Assembly: GCA_016648135.1 (NCBI GenBank)
Contig: JADDOH010024973.1
Coordinates: 124,001 to 188,000 of the forward strand
Direction: 5' to 3'
Length of the DNA stretch: 64,000 nucleotides
Source: Agrypnia vestita
Taxonomy: Eukaryota > Arthropoda > Insecta > Trichoptera > Phryganeidae
Shown here: positions 11,011 through 21,475 of the stretch, in pieces
Numbering within the stretch: position 1 is the stretch's first letter
How the letters are laid out: each line of letters begins with the position of its first letter
Made by a program: the position numbers and the translations under genes
Notes under the pieces: model-generated
The model's input: only the letters and a program-made list of their open reading frames with translations
Told to the model about the DNA's origin: nothing
Database searches by the model: none

Positions 11011-11433
11011 ATTATAACAGAATGTTAGTTAAATTTGTACGTATTGGGCTATAATATATTGGACAACTCAGGAATCTACCAATTATCATGTAGCTCATGT
11101 CCATCACATTATATTGGAAGGACATCTCGCAATTTCAATACTAGAATCAAAGAACAGGTCTTAATAACAACAATTTTTCTGAATTTTCAAAACACCTCAT
11201 AGAAAATAATCATAAAGACTCAAAAAGAGGGGTGAAAATATTAAATACCAATAATAAAGGTTTAAAATTAAATAATTTAGAAATTTTTTACATTAGGGAA
11301 GCGGTGAATAATAAAGCACCTCTAATAAATAACCAAATCAATTTTCAAATCGAAGAGACGTGTACGTCTCGAAACCGGTAGACCTAAAATCTGGTAGTGG
11401 TTTACACAAATTTAACTAACATTCTGTTATAAT
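11011..11433 (+). mobile_element. Penelope-like endonuclease fragment bounded by 28-bp inverted repeats
   Basis: A perfect 28-bp inverted repeat (11011-11038 and 11406-11433, containing ATAACAGAATGTTAGTTAAA) flanks a decayed GIY-YIG endonuclease reading frame. PLEs place this endonuclease C-terminal to their reverse transcriptase. The inverted repeat may come from an inverted rearrangement during PLE insertion, or from capture by an unrelated element. I see no target duplication. Confidence 0.6.
11041..11387 (+). pseudogene. Penelope-like element GIY-YIG endonuclease (fragment, frameshifted)
   Basis: The first block reads LDNSGIYQLSCSSCPSHYIG, then RTSRNFNTRIKEQ: it carries the GIY and YIG motifs, the Cys pair between them and the catalytic Arg region. 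After one frameshift near 11160 it continues NNNFSEFSKHLIENNH, KILNTNNKGLKLNNLEIFYI and REAVNNKAPLINNQ, the usual helical C-terminal half with its conserved Glu (..LEIFYIREA..). This nuclease nicks target DNA for PLE insertion. No RT domain is left upstream, so the copy is truncated and dead. A related C-terminal half lies at 25203-25350. Confidence 0.85.
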
Positions 11434-11556
11434 TTTTATTTAATTTAATTAATCATCAAAACAGGCAGTATGCGCCAACAAGTTTTATGCATTGTGTTAT
11501 TAATATTTCATCTTTAAATAAAATAACTTTTTGTTTAACACCACTTTATTGAGTTT

Positions 11557-11600
11557 TAACCAACTAGTTTGGACTCACAACTGAGTCTTCATCAGGGTTC
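11557..11600 (-). ncRNA. Hammerhead ribozyme motif, inactivated copy
   Basis: The minus strand gives helix I GAACC, CTGATGA, helix II GACTC/GAGTC, then CAAAC in place of GAAAC. The conserved first G of the GAAA box is a C here (plus-strand 11571), which should abolish cleavage. Otherwise it is identical to its partner at 11637-11680. Confidence 0.75.
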
Positions 11601-11636
11601 AGATATTAACAATATTCTAATCAAATAATAATATCT

Positions 11637-11680
11637 GAACCCTGATGAAGACTCAGTTGTGAGTCGAAACTAGTTGGTTT
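11637..11680 (+). ncRNA. Hammerhead ribozyme motif, intact core
   Basis: In order: helix I strand GAACC, CTGATGA (11642-11648), helix II GACTC-AGTTGT-GAGTC, GAAAC, a minimal helix III (AC-TA-GT), a GTT cleavage triplet and helix I' GGTTT pairing with GAACC. All invariant core positions are present. The very short helix III matches type I hammerheads known from Penelope-like retroelements. GTT is a permitted but weaker cleavage triplet. Confidence 0.85.
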
Positions 11681-11934
11681 AAGCTCAATAAAGTGGTGTT
11701 AAACAAAAAGTTATTTTATTTAAAGATATTATGTCACACCACAATGTGTTTGCTTCGTGTGAAAAATTAATATTACATTTTTGTTTCAGTCCACGTGCAG
11801 TTTAATTAATACCTTTTCAGACGACCACACTCTAACAAGACTAGAATGCGCAAAATACAAATCACACAATGAGGTTAGGATGGTTAAATTGTCACATATT
11901 TTTTTGAATTTATCAATATTAAGATTGCCAGGAT

Positions 11935-12255
11935 CGATTTTTACTCCCTTTATTTTAACTCGTGGCGTCTGCTTGCTTGCTTGTCTGACGAAAAAACTTT
12001 GGATCGATTTTTAACCCTTTTCTCGTGATCCAATCGAGCAAGCAGACTCGTGGCGACGATCAAGAAGATCTATCAAATTTTCGTTAAAAAAAATAATTAT
12101 AGTACAATTTTGAAATTTTTCAAATTTTTAATGGTTTTTTCATACAACTTAGTAAGTTGTATGGAGATTCCGACGCATATGGTAGACACGAAACCCGAAA
12201 ATGAGAAAAGGAGTATTGTAAAAACTTGGTTTTTAAGGGTTACTTTTTTACTTTC
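11935..12255. repeat. Dispersed repeat R, copy 1
   Basis: Shares GTGATCCAATCGAG, AGACTCGTGGCGACGATCAA and GATTCCGACGCATAT with copies at 21476-21790 and 48410-48840. It begins near ACTCCCTTTA and ends near AAAAGGAGTA, so the termini look like short inverted repeats (ACTCCCTT/AAGGGAGT). Open frames across it are incidental. Probably a MITE or other nonautonomous element. Confidence 0.75.
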
Positions 12256-12454
12256 GTTAATTACGCCAAAAATGCATTAGTAAAAAATAATTTAAATATT
12301 CCATTTACATTTATACTTTTTACAATAAAATGTCACACTTACGATAATCATTCAAAATATGATTATCGAATCGCTAGCTTTATTGCGAATAAAACTCCTG
12401 ATGTTTTAAAAACTGACGTTATTTGATATAGTTTGGTATTGTACAATGTAAAGC

Positions 12455-12560
12455 ATCCCCTCGGTCCATCCCCACAGCAGCTCTCATTGTCCTTCCGGCC
12501 TGCACCTGGCCGGTGACGGGCCACATCTACCCCAAGCCCAACGCAACCCGATTCTTGCAC
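12455..12560. other. GC-rich island
   Basis: A GC-rich patch with a CACCTGGCCGGTGACGGGCC segment inside AT-rich sequence. No coding or repeat identity. Confidence 0.25.
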
Positions 12561-12779
12561 CGCAATCTCCACCCTTAACACAGTGAAACTGGATGGAATC
12601 GAATACTGTAATCGCTCGAAATAAATCATGTACATAGATTGTTTTGCGAACACTCAATGTACGGTCGGGTCTAATTTGTTACAGTTGGGGAATACCCTGT
12701 GCAAACTTGTGACCCTGTGACCTTAAAAAAACTGACCCTTGGATATTGCACGGCGGCGTGCAGCTTTCCAAAAAATAAA

Positions 12780-13360
12780 TTTTTGATCCTTTTGAAATTA
12801 TTATTATTTTAATCCGTAAAGCGACAATTTTGTAAATAAATATCATGAGGCATTCTTAAAATCACTAATATATGTATTTAAAACTATACTCGACGTTTTT
12901 CGATTTATTTATTTTTTACACGTTTTGATCTGAATAATTTATATATTTTTATTTTTTGTCAAGATATTGTGTATAAATATTTATCATTGCATCTACATAA
13001 ATCTTGTATTTAATAAAGTGTTGCAAATAAATTTATTTTACTTAATTGATTAATTATATAATAATTTTCAAAACTGTGCGGAAATTAGCTTTTTATAATT
13101 ATTATGAAATTCACTAGCTTAGCGAAAATTATTAACATATTCATTATACTCATTTGAATACGTTTAAATTATTTTTGCACTTAAGACGTTAAATATTATT
13201 GCGTATCTTAAAACACTTCTGGCATATATTCTTCCTCGGGGAGCTAGCACTCCTTTCAGATTGCGTACACAAATATAAATTCTACACTACAAACAGGTTG
13301 CAAAACAGTGGCATAAATTTCTACCATAAACACTCGGTGTCATAAAACAATTGATCCCTT
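12780..13360. other. AT-rich stretch, nothing recognised
   Basis: No supported feature. Confidence 0.4.
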
Positions 13361-13364
13361 ATTG

Positions 13365-13625
13365 CATTCGTTTTATACCCCATTATTAGGCCATCAAATA
13401 CATCCCTCGCCGAAACATGGATGTTCCTGGGGCCATCAATTGGGTCCATTTGCCAGAAAGTATCAATAGGGCATCTGACATCCCACCCGCGCTTTTCTCG
13501 AATGGTTAGGGTAGCTGGGCCCTGACCAGGCCGTAAATTTAGTGCGGTCTAATTATCGTGACCTCTCAGCATCATCTGCAACTCGCCCCCTAGTAAGGGA
13601 AACATTGTGTCAAGTGTGCAGTTAA
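13365..13625. other. GC-richer island, candidate conserved noncoding element
   Basis: Complex, balanced-composition sequence with homeodomain-type words (CAATTG, TAATTATCG, ATCAAT) and no frame longer than chance. It resembles insect enhancers in texture only; this is an inference. Confidence 0.25.
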
Positions 13626-13629
13626 GGTG

Positions 13630-14175
13630 GGAGGCAACACGTGTTCTAAAATGCTTAATAACTGCGCATAATTTTATAAAAAAATACTTTGAAGTAGTAA
13701 ATATAATATGTTTATACGAATAATGTCGTAAGATGAAAGTTTATTTAAAAAAATTTAGTTTTAAAAAATAACACAGTAACCTTTTTTTCTTTTACTTTCA
13801 TTAAATGAGGCAAGTCTTTGTATGACTGCTTAGTAACCAAGTGGATACACACTTGTCATATCTTATATCCCATTTTTATGACATGTCTCTTATATATATA
13901 TATATAATTTAAAAATAGTAATAATTTATGTGACAAAATGTAAGTTTTTTGATAAATAATTGAGTATAATTTTAGAATATAATTTAGTTACTTAATACTG
14001 ATGATTATGGAAGCAAAAAAGTACCTCTCTGCTCTCTGTATGCATTGGTTTTCTTTTTGATAACACAAAAAATGTTTAAAAATATAAAGTTATCCATGAA
14101 CTCTCCAAAACCAATGAACATGTATTTGATTTGATAAGATCATTTAGAACATAAACTTATAATAATTATTAGTAA
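13630..14175. other. AT-rich stretch with a short (TA)n
   Basis: A short TA repeat lies at about 13891-13906. Nothing else recognised. Confidence 0.4.
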
Positions 14176-14276
14176 ATATGTCACCAGCTTGCTATCCTTC
14201 TATGTCCCATTCAGATCTACCACACGGAGCTACCACTTTTCCCTTTCAACTCATCACATGAATAATACGATATCTT

Positions 14277-14420
14277 CTCCCATCCGACGCATATGTTCAG
14301 AGTATAATAACCTTTTAAATTCAATAGATATTTTTAATACCAAATATGAATATATACATTATACGTATTACTTATTACCACTTATTTACTTTTGCTCTTA
14401 ATTACCACAGTCTTATTGTA
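14277..14420. repeat. Dispersed repeat shared with 52.7 kb
   Basis: TTTTTAATACCAAATATG and ATACATTATACGTATTACTT occur here and at 52709-52860 in the same order; the second copy has extra sequence between the blocks. Family unknown. Confidence 0.65.
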
Positions 14421-14424
14421 ACTA

Positions 14425-15630
14425 CTATTTAGAATTCTTCTCTTACCATGTTTTTCTGTTTGATGACCAAATAAATAATTGTCAATTGGTCATCCTGAAA
14501 ACATCTTCAAGTGATCTCAGTATTTTTTCAAGTCTGTTCACCTTTTTATCCATCACACAAAACATGTGATGTTGAACAAAGCTGCTCCTTACTATTGGAG
14601 GTCATATTTTTTTAATGATTTTCGGTGATGATAACAAATATCTTACCCTCATCTCATTGAAAAAAATGAACTCAAAACATAACCTTTCTTCCCTCGCTTT
14701 CGTTGTTTTTATTCTCAGCGACAACGCGCTGAATACAATCACATTTTATCTCGATCTCACAATATAGGAAGTTCAAGGTAAAACCTATCGGGGCAAAATG
14801 AAATAACAGGAGAACAGAATGGAGTAGGGGGTAGATCGGATCCCTCCAGCGTGACCCCGGCATCTGCCTCTGTTTACACTTCTGCTCGGCATGACTTACA
14901 CAATATAAATATATTTGGATCAACGTTATAATAGAATTACTGCTCGTTACAGACTCTTGTTGGCTCGCATCGCGGTTGGCTTTAATGATTCATCAGCACC
15001 CTGGTTCCAACATGCAAAAGTACAGAATTTCCTCACTTTGGTCAGCTAAACATATACCTAACTATCCGGGAATTTTTTCGAGATGTCTGAGTATTTTGAA
15101 AAACATTGTGTTAAACGGCAAATTATTTAAAGGTTTGAAAAGGAAATGTATTAATATTCTATTATAATATAGTCATTGTACGAGTATATCTGTTTTGTAA
15201 TATTTTAGATTATACCTAGTTATGCATTTTGTTTTATATATATATAATTATTTAATTTTTTTTGGTAGGTACATGTCATTATTATTTACGTTTGTCTGAT
15301 ATATTATTTTATCTTTTTTATTCCACATATTAGAAGTTTTAATGGATGTTTAATTCCGCCAAGTTTTTTTATAATATTTCTTAATACGCTCTAAAGACGT
15401 TTGCCACTATTTTTAAAGTCATCATTAAGACAGATAAATTATCTATGCTAAGAACAATATTTACGTTAATTACGGTGATCAATACTCGCCACCATGCCTA
15501 AATAATCTACTCTCTAATTGACTAACAGAAATATGCGCCTATACAATAAATCCACACTCTGACCGAAGCTAATCAATTTCAGCGTAATAAATTAAGATAT
15601 CACGTGGCGTAAATACGGCGTTTCTAAACA
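14425..15630. other. Mixed AT-rich stretch, nothing recognised
   Basis: There is a moderately GC-rich patch near 14780-14890 and a (TA)n near 15234. No gene or repeat identity. Confidence 0.35.
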
Positions 15631-15639
15631 TAGGCTTAC

Positions 15640-16070
15640 TTTTGTCGGCCATCGTTCATCGAGTGTCGGAACACATTCAGCGGTCCGGCTCACCTGCGAC
15701 ACACATCGGCGGGGGCCCAGTTCACGGCACCGTCGACCCTACAGTTCGGTACTTTCTCCGCACTCCGCGTGCATCCGGCGCGGCGTCGCGAGCCAATTAC
15801 TCAAAATGCAATTTGCGGCCTCGGCTCTGGCTCCGGGTCCAGATCTAATCAGGCGCCAACAATCACGGGGCTCGCCACCGCCGCGTCCTCCCTTCCCGAC
15901 CCGGAGCGCAGTCCGCATATGCGGCGAATTATCCCGCCATATGGCTTTTAATTTTGCGGCGACGAATTGGGCTTTGTGCGGCTTAGCCGTCGCGGTCACC
16001 CCTCGGCTCGAGGGGGTGAGTGCTCCGCAATCGGCATCCCGGGAAAAATCCCTCACTTGACAAGTCTTGT
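15640..16070. other. Long GC-rich island, candidate regulatory element or first exon
   Basis: The longest GC-rich block in the window. It holds many CpGs, CATATGCGGCGAATTATC, CCATATGGC, and several overlapping open frames of 60-105 codons on both strands. Simultaneous openness on both strands is expected from stop-poor GC-rich DNA, so it does not show coding. It could be a CpG-type promoter or a cluster of binding sites. Confidence 0.3.
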
Positions 16071-16079
16071 GTCATGTTT

Positions 16080-17145
16080 CATTCATCGGCGATAAATGTG
16101 CAATGTTGTAAAAAATATTTATTCCCCGCATAAAATTTTTCATTACGAGTATTCTGTAAAATCAGACAAATTAAAAATAATTTTCATCGCAATCCACCAT
16201 AACTCAAAATATATAAAATTTTATATTTACGGATCAGTAACGTGCGGCGCTACAGCCAAAAAGGCTGTACATTATCTAAGAAACTGTTCAATAAATATTA
16301 ACTAAATAATCCTGATGTTATGAAAAAACTTAATTTCTAATTATGGCTTTCGTTATTTTCAACTGCTTCTTTATACAACTTCATAACCTATATACAACGA
16401 AATTAATCCTAATAAATTCACAAACAGATACACCATCCAAGCGAGCTCTAAGTAATGTTTATACATATAAATTATTAATTATCTTAAATTTAAAATATTT
16501 ATTTGACACTATGTGGTGTAGTTGTTGATACATCACATGATGCATGTACTTACTGTATTGCATTATTAATATAAAATAAAATATAATATCAATGATTCTC
16601 CTATATTATTTATTTGCGAGCACCAAATTTGTTTCTTGAATCTGTAAGAGAATCTCACTGAACTGAATATTTTCCTACTGAAGCCGTGTTATGTTTGCGC
16701 TATTTTTACAACTGCAAGTTTTATGTAGCTGGCAAGTAAATTTTTAGTATAACAGCGCGTTTCTTTGAAAGGTCTTATTTTTGGTGACAACTGCACGCAT
16801 AACACTTACAGAAAAAACACTGTTACTAATTCTATACTTACTGACATGCTAAAATTTTTTGTGTATTCCTACTATCAATTTGCTTTGACAAAAATCCGCT
16901 GATAAAGTGGCGTTGTTTAAATCATTGTTACTTGTATTTGAATTATTGAGTTCATTAATTACAATTAATATGTAAATTCAATGTTTCTGTTTATATAAAA
17001 TAGTTTATGGAAAATTGTTTCGTTCATTTATTCATGACAACATCATAAAACTTTCGATTGATCATAGTTTTCTCGTTTGTCACACAATGAAAAGAAACAT
17101 ATAGGTAATTTAATGTTTTTTTTTTAAATAAAGATTATTATTTAT
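16080..17145. other. AT-rich stretch, nothing recognised
   Basis: No supported feature. Confidence 0.4.
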
Positions 17146-17149
17146 ATTT

Positions 17150-17298
17150 CCAAACTATTATTATTATTTATATTTCCAAACTAAGCTAAACGCTTGTACA
17201 ATGAAAATTGATAAGACTATCTCCTGGATTGGGGTTCAAACCACCGAACACTGGATCACTAGGCGGGAGCCTTACTTACTAGACCAACAAGCTACTCA
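17150..17298 (-). repeat. tRNA-derived SINE, family B, copy 1
   Basis: The minus strand contains TAGCTTGTTGGTCTAGTAAG (A-box region), GTGATCCAGTGTTCGGTGG, the B box GGTTTGAACCCC, then TTTTCATTGTACAAGCGTTT. The same blocks recur at 54779-54898 on the plus strand. The tRNA fold is not complete, so this is a retroposon, not a tRNA gene. Confidence 0.75.
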
Positions 17299-17429
17299 AA
17301 TTAAATCAAGGTATAATAATTATTATTTTTACGCCTTCTTCGATATATATATTTTTTTGATATAGTATGTATAAAATACGTATACAGCTGTTATTTGAGA
17401 TTTGCATTTGATTAAATCGATGATAAGTA

Positions 17430-17566
17430 ATTAGTTTATTACAGTTCAATGGGTAAGTATCGGAATTAGACAAGAGTTATATCTCAGTTACCAATCATCG
17501 ATAGGTAAAATCCTCAAATAACCGGTTATTGTGTAACCAGTTTAAGCAACGAATTGATCATCACTA
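17430..17566. repeat. Fragment of a hAT-like MITE related to 55.3 kb
   Basis: ACCGGTTATTGTGTAACC and a terminal TGATCATCACTA match the right half of the element ending at 55418 (GATTATTGTGTAACCGG, then GACCATCACT). The left end is not recognisable. Confidence 0.5.
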
Positions 17567-17575
17567 ATAGTAGTA

Positions 17576-17621
17576 GTGCAGTAGGTATATACAGCATGAG
17601 CTAAGTATATACCTACTGCAC
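17576..17621. repeat. Perfect 17-bp inverted repeat (hairpin)
   Basis: GTGCAGTAGGTATATAC (17576-17592) and its exact reverse complement (17605-17621) flank a 12-nt loop. It directly follows the hAT-like fragment. Function unknown. Confidence 0.8.
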
Positions 17622-17649
17622 ATCACTGCTACGTATATTTTAGAATAGG

Positions 17650-17830
17650 AGGACTAACACCATTGGACCGCCGACAAGGGAGCCTTCGAAATGGAACCGC
17701 TACTTCTACACGTAGAAAGGTCTCAGTTAAGGTGAATTAGACATGTTTTGCAAATGTCAAAGCAGCGACTACCGAAATATATCATCGAGTTTTCTATAAT
17801 GGGGGCGAATATGACGATTATGATAGATAG
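17650..17830 (+). pseudogene. LINE reverse-transcriptase C-terminal fragment
   Basis: The plus strand reads MEPLLLHVERSQLR, stop, IRHVLQMSKQRLPKYIIE. It matches the LH.ERSQLRWFGHV.RM...RLP segment of non-LTR retrotransposons, with the Trp codon after LR changed to a stop. It is 5'-truncated. Confidence 0.7.
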
Positions 17831-17879
17831 TATTAATTGAATTAAACAAAGTGAATTTTGTATAATTAAAAAGAAAACA

Positions 17880-18175
17880 CTTTGTATTAACTATTAATTT
17901 ATTAAATTATATACATGTTTCGGGAGCAACGCCAACGGACTCTTCATCAGGATACATTGTTTCTAAAAAATAAAATTCGATGTATAGATATTAACCAAAA
18001 CAAAAAATAAATAATGTGAAACCAAATATAATAGGACCATTGTGCAAAAATTTCTGAAATTTCTAATTTATCCAACTTTAATACTATATAATTTGTAGGT
18101 TGAACTTGCAAAACCCTTATTAGTACGGTTTGTTTCCAAAAAATTAATTAGAAAATTCAGAATAGTTATTTATAT
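17880..18175 (-). mobile_element. Penelope-like terminal sequence with hammerhead
   Basis: On the minus strand, an AATAAGGGTTT and GTTGGATAAATTA region leads into ATGTATCCTGATGAAG and the hammerhead. The same order of blocks occurs at 59641-60080, showing that both belong to one family. No coding sequence remains. Confidence 0.7.
17918..17951 (-). ncRNA. Hammerhead ribozyme motif
   Basis: The minus strand reads CTGATGA, a helix II region GAGT...GCTC, then CGAAAC and a minimal helix III with GT(A). The core boxes CUGANGA and GAAA are intact. Helix II is short with a large loop and helix I pairing is weak, so activity is uncertain. Confidence 0.65.
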
Positions 18176-18204
18176 TTAAAGATCTGAAATTCTATTTAAT
18201 TCTA

Positions 18205-18435
18205 ATGAATTTTTATTATCATCATCTTCATCTCCTAGTCCTAGTAGGGTCGAGGGCCCAAAGACTCGATACCGTGCTTCCATATTCCCCTATCTTGCGC
18301 TGCTTCCGCATGGGTCAACCAGTCCAAACCCATTACGTTTTCATACGCATTTTTTTTGTTTCTCCCAGCTTAATCTGGGGCAACCCAACGGTCGTCTTCC
18401 TTCCGGGATTGCCAAAAGGATTCTTCTTGGTATTC
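18205..18435 (-). pseudogene. LINE reverse-transcriptase C-terminal tail
   Basis: The minus strand carries GRRPLGCPRLSWE, NGFGLVDP and (in another frame) QDRGIWKHGIESLGPR. This is the GRP..RW.D, A.DR..W. signature at the end of many non-LTR ORF2 proteins. Several frameshifts are present. Confidence 0.7.
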
Positions 18436-18439
18436 GAAT

Positions 18440-18950
18440 TGAATTTTTATATTTAATTTAATAACAATTTTAAATGAATAACGACACAGTAATAGCTGAT
18501 TACAATAACATAATATAGTATTTATTAGTACATTACGATATTAAAATACTCGGTTACTCTACCGTTGTCAAGGCAGATTGTACCCGTGAGTACTTGTAAT
18601 GTTAATTGATGTAAAAGATTTTTATAAGAAATTTTAACTAAAATAATGCTATGAAGTGTAAAATGACACAGTAGAATAAAATTATTATGTAAACATACCA
18701 AATATAATTAAATAATAATTCAATGTCGTTTCTTATATGTACGAGTATATTATAATGTATGCATAAATAATTATGCACTTAATGTAAATTTTGAAATATC
18801 TAAAGTTATTCCAGTTTTCTAAGCTGGAGACCGAAACAACGCAACAAGTTAATCGCATTATGTACCTACAAACCCACATCTATTTTCACAAACATATATT
18901 TTATGTAATCAGTTTTTTAATCAACTAACGCCCATAAATTTGGATTTTTT
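18440..18950. other. AT-rich stretch, nothing recognised
   Basis: No supported feature. Confidence 0.4.
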
Positions 18951-18959
18951 AGTTATTAT

Positions 18960-19310
18960 TATATTTGTATATGTTCCATTGTCCAAATCACCATTTCGCT
19001 TCGGTCATGTTGAGTGATCAACTGTCATGAGAGTGAATGAGAAGAGAATGGTAAGAAAGATATATGCTGCGTAGAATGTAAGAGAAGATAAGAGGGTGTT
19101 GACAGCCCCAGAAACAGAGGGCGGCCGCGGAAGACTTGGCACGATCATGATAACCGGATACTAGAGGAGCCTCAACAATAGATTGAACGCGAGGATGTAT
19201 GAATGTGGATGAGGCAAGAGTTGTGTGTTAGAACAGAGGCGTATAGCGCTCGACCCTATCTGCCTACTAATGTGATGGAACGGCGTGATGGTGAGTAAGT
19301 TAGTTAGGTT
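18960..19310 (+). pseudogene. LINE reverse-transcriptase C-terminal tail, degenerate
   Basis: Between frames the plus strand reads RGRLGT, RSLNNRLNARMYECG and a tail resembling NNRRACM.RCMNVDEAR of the 492 and 5307 copies, with several stops and frameshifts. It has the same 3'-end type on the opposite strand. Confidence 0.55.
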
Positions 19311-19392
19311 AGGTTGCTTAGTTCATTAGTTTCAATTATCATCATTCATCGTCGCATTAAAACACATGAATATTTTACCAGTTTATTATAAT

Positions 19393-19535
19393 CGCGGTCC
19401 TCGTAGCGCAGAGTGCATGGCACTGGCTTCTCACACCGATGCGATGGCTCCAGGTTCGATTCCCGGTGAGGTTACAATTAATATATGTTATTTACTCAAG
19501 CTTGGGTGTTTTTTGATTTAACGACTTCAGCAATA
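19393..19535 (+). repeat. tRNA-derived SINE, family A, copy 2 (5' part)
   Basis: GTAGCGCAGAGTGCATGG (A-box region), B box CAGGTTCGATTCCCGG (19451-19466), then ACTCAAGCTTGGGTG. The SINE resumes at 19967 with TATTGGGCCTCTTGGCC after an inserted MITE. Confidence 0.8.
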
Positions 19536-19966
19536 GGCATGATGACAGATTAAAGAATTAAAGAATAAGTTATTTTAGAGAAGAAAATATTTTGAAAGGA
19601 TTCTAAAAAATGATCGAGTTTCAATATACACATTGAGATTTATAAGATTTTCAATAAAATAAGATTATAAAATTGTGCAATTCGCCATTTTAACTGAAAC
19701 ACCGGTCAGAGCGAATGACGTCACGCCTCAGTACCCATCACCGTGTCTTTGAACTGTTGCCATAGACACATTGCAATGTTTTTATCTGAAGCTTGACGTC
19801 ACATAGACGAAATGACAGCAGCGGGCGTTTAAAAATATCTAGATGAAAATGCAATTATTTGCGTAGAAACTAAGTTTATCACTGAAATAATTTTATTTTC
19901 GGTAATCGGTAATAATAGACATGAACCTACAATATAGAATATTATTTCAAAATCTGTCATCATGCC
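19536..19966. mobile_element. 431-bp MITE inserted in a SINE, TA target duplication
   Basis: The termini are exact inverted repeats, GGCATGATGACAGATT and AATCTGTCATCATGCC, flanked by TA (19534-19535 and 19967-19968). Removing the insert and one TA rejoins the SINE tail (CAGCAA-TA-TTGGGCCT), as seen in the uninterrupted copies. It carries two perfect TGACGTCA palindromes (19716-19723 and 19794-19801). TA duplication suggests a Tc1/mariner-type helper. Confidence 0.85.
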
Positions 19967-19997
19967 TATTGGGCCTCTTGGCCAATTGAAGCATTTA
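19967..19997 (+). repeat. tRNA-derived SINE, family A, copy 2 (3' part)
   Basis: TATTGGGCCTCTTGGCC continues the SINE interrupted at 19535. It matches the ATTGGGC...GGCC tail of the other family A copies. Confidence 0.75.
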
Positions 19998-20029
19998 AAA
20001 TGATAAATATAAGTGGTGTTCAACTATGT

Positions 20030-21240
20030 TATTTTTATTTATTTAATTATAATTTCCCACTACCAAGTGTTGCTTCCTTCGAAAATTTGAAACACTTGTA
20101 CTTAAAAATTGTATTTAAAAAACGTTCGTCATTTTGTTAGCATGCTACTCCAGATTTTTTTCTCTTTATTTTGGCTTTCACCAATTACTTAGGTGTTATT
20201 AGCCAGTACAAAATATATACAATTACTTAAAATACTGAGAATATTAAAAATTTTATGAATACTTATATTATTACATTGAATGTATTAAATTAATAAATTT
20301 ACATCGTTTACACACACATTTAAATAACATAAAAAAGTTCAACATTTATATCTAAAAAAATAAAAATACAAATTTAAAAAAATTATCAACTAAAATAAAA
20401 ACAAAACAAAATGAAGCATTTCAATTCATTGAAGTAATAATTTAACATAAACATAGAAAATTGTGAAAATATAGATACGAATTATATTTTCACATTTCTC
20501 TTATTTAGAAACCAATCATCACAAGAAAAACGAAACATATAAAAAAACTTAGGATAAACAAGGCTTTACTTTATTATTTTCCAAGGTAAGAATTTAATTG
20601 TATTATATTGTTAATTAATATCAAGAAAATATTGTGAATGTTTAAAATTACAAGCTATTAATAAACACATACATATTAACAAAACTTATAAATTAGAAAC
20701 AAAAATTCCATTTGTGCAAATATAAAGAGAGTAGGTAAAGTAGTCCTTAAATATTAAAGAAATTAATTATTAAATTAATTATTAATTATATATATAAAAT
20801 AATAATTAAATATCTATATTTCAAGAAAATTGTGAATTTATAGAAATTATAACTTGACTTTTCTTTTAATTTTTTTAACTAGATTATAATAAAAATAATT
20901 TTATAATTAATAAAATATGCTAAAATTATTAAAGTTTCATAATATTAACTCTTAAGTATTTACACAAAGACAATATGACATGGTTTGATGGTGCTTAGAG
21001 GAAACTCCAGAATTTAGTACACCCGTATAGTTTTTATGGATCACTTAAACTAAACATTGCTTTTATTTCATTCCATTCCATTTTATATCACCATGTGTTT
21101 CACGTTTACGGTAAATACAGGAAGCTGATCATTAGTACTGAATATAATAAGTATAATTAATTTTATTATAGTATAACTTTGTTGATTCACTAATATTTAT
21201 TTTGTTCCTTAAAATTGTATTTATTTACATGTATTTAATT
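20030..21240. other. Very AT-rich stretch, nothing recognised
   Basis: A/T runs without frames, repeat ends or motifs that I can support. Confidence 0.45.
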
Positions 21241-21475
21241 ATTATTGGCTCTTCAACCCCCAATGGGTCATGGTTTCCTCGAGGGTTTTCCTTCAGAGAT
21301 TCTTTTCACTCCGTTTGTTACCACTTTTGAATTTCTGAGGCACGTCTGAGGAATGTCTTTGAGGACATGACATGTCGTCGTGTCTTAAAAAAGGTCTTTC
21401 CGTCAAGTTGATCTGCAATTCAGCATTCAGTTTCTTCGGTGATTGCTGTTTGGCGAAAGTATTCTTATTACTTCC
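21241..21475. other. Unassigned GC-richer segment
   Basis: Balanced composition with GAGGACATGACATGTCGTCG. It may be a decayed retroelement tail. No protein match recognised on either strand. Confidence 0.25.

Larger units (their letters stand above)
11511..11726. mobile_element. Head-to-head inverted pair of PLE terminal (pseudo-LTR) sequences
   Basis: Two arms of about 97 bp (11511-11607 and 11630-11726) are near-perfect reverse complements around a 22-nt spacer. Each arm carries a hammerhead-ribozyme motif and an AACACCACTTTATTGAG-type block. Similar blocks (AGTGGTGaaAACAAAG) follow the hammerhead in the copies at 52.6 and 59.7 kb. Position just downstream of the endonuclease remnant fits a PLE pseudo-LTR. 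Confidence 0.75.

Noticed and set aside
15739..16060. Overlapping 84-105 codon frames on both strands
   Set aside because: Mutual openness is explained by GC-rich composition; none has recognisable protein features.
19393..19470. tRNA gene
   Set aside because: A-box and B-box-like words are present but the cloverleaf is not complete, and the sequence continues into a shared SINE body.
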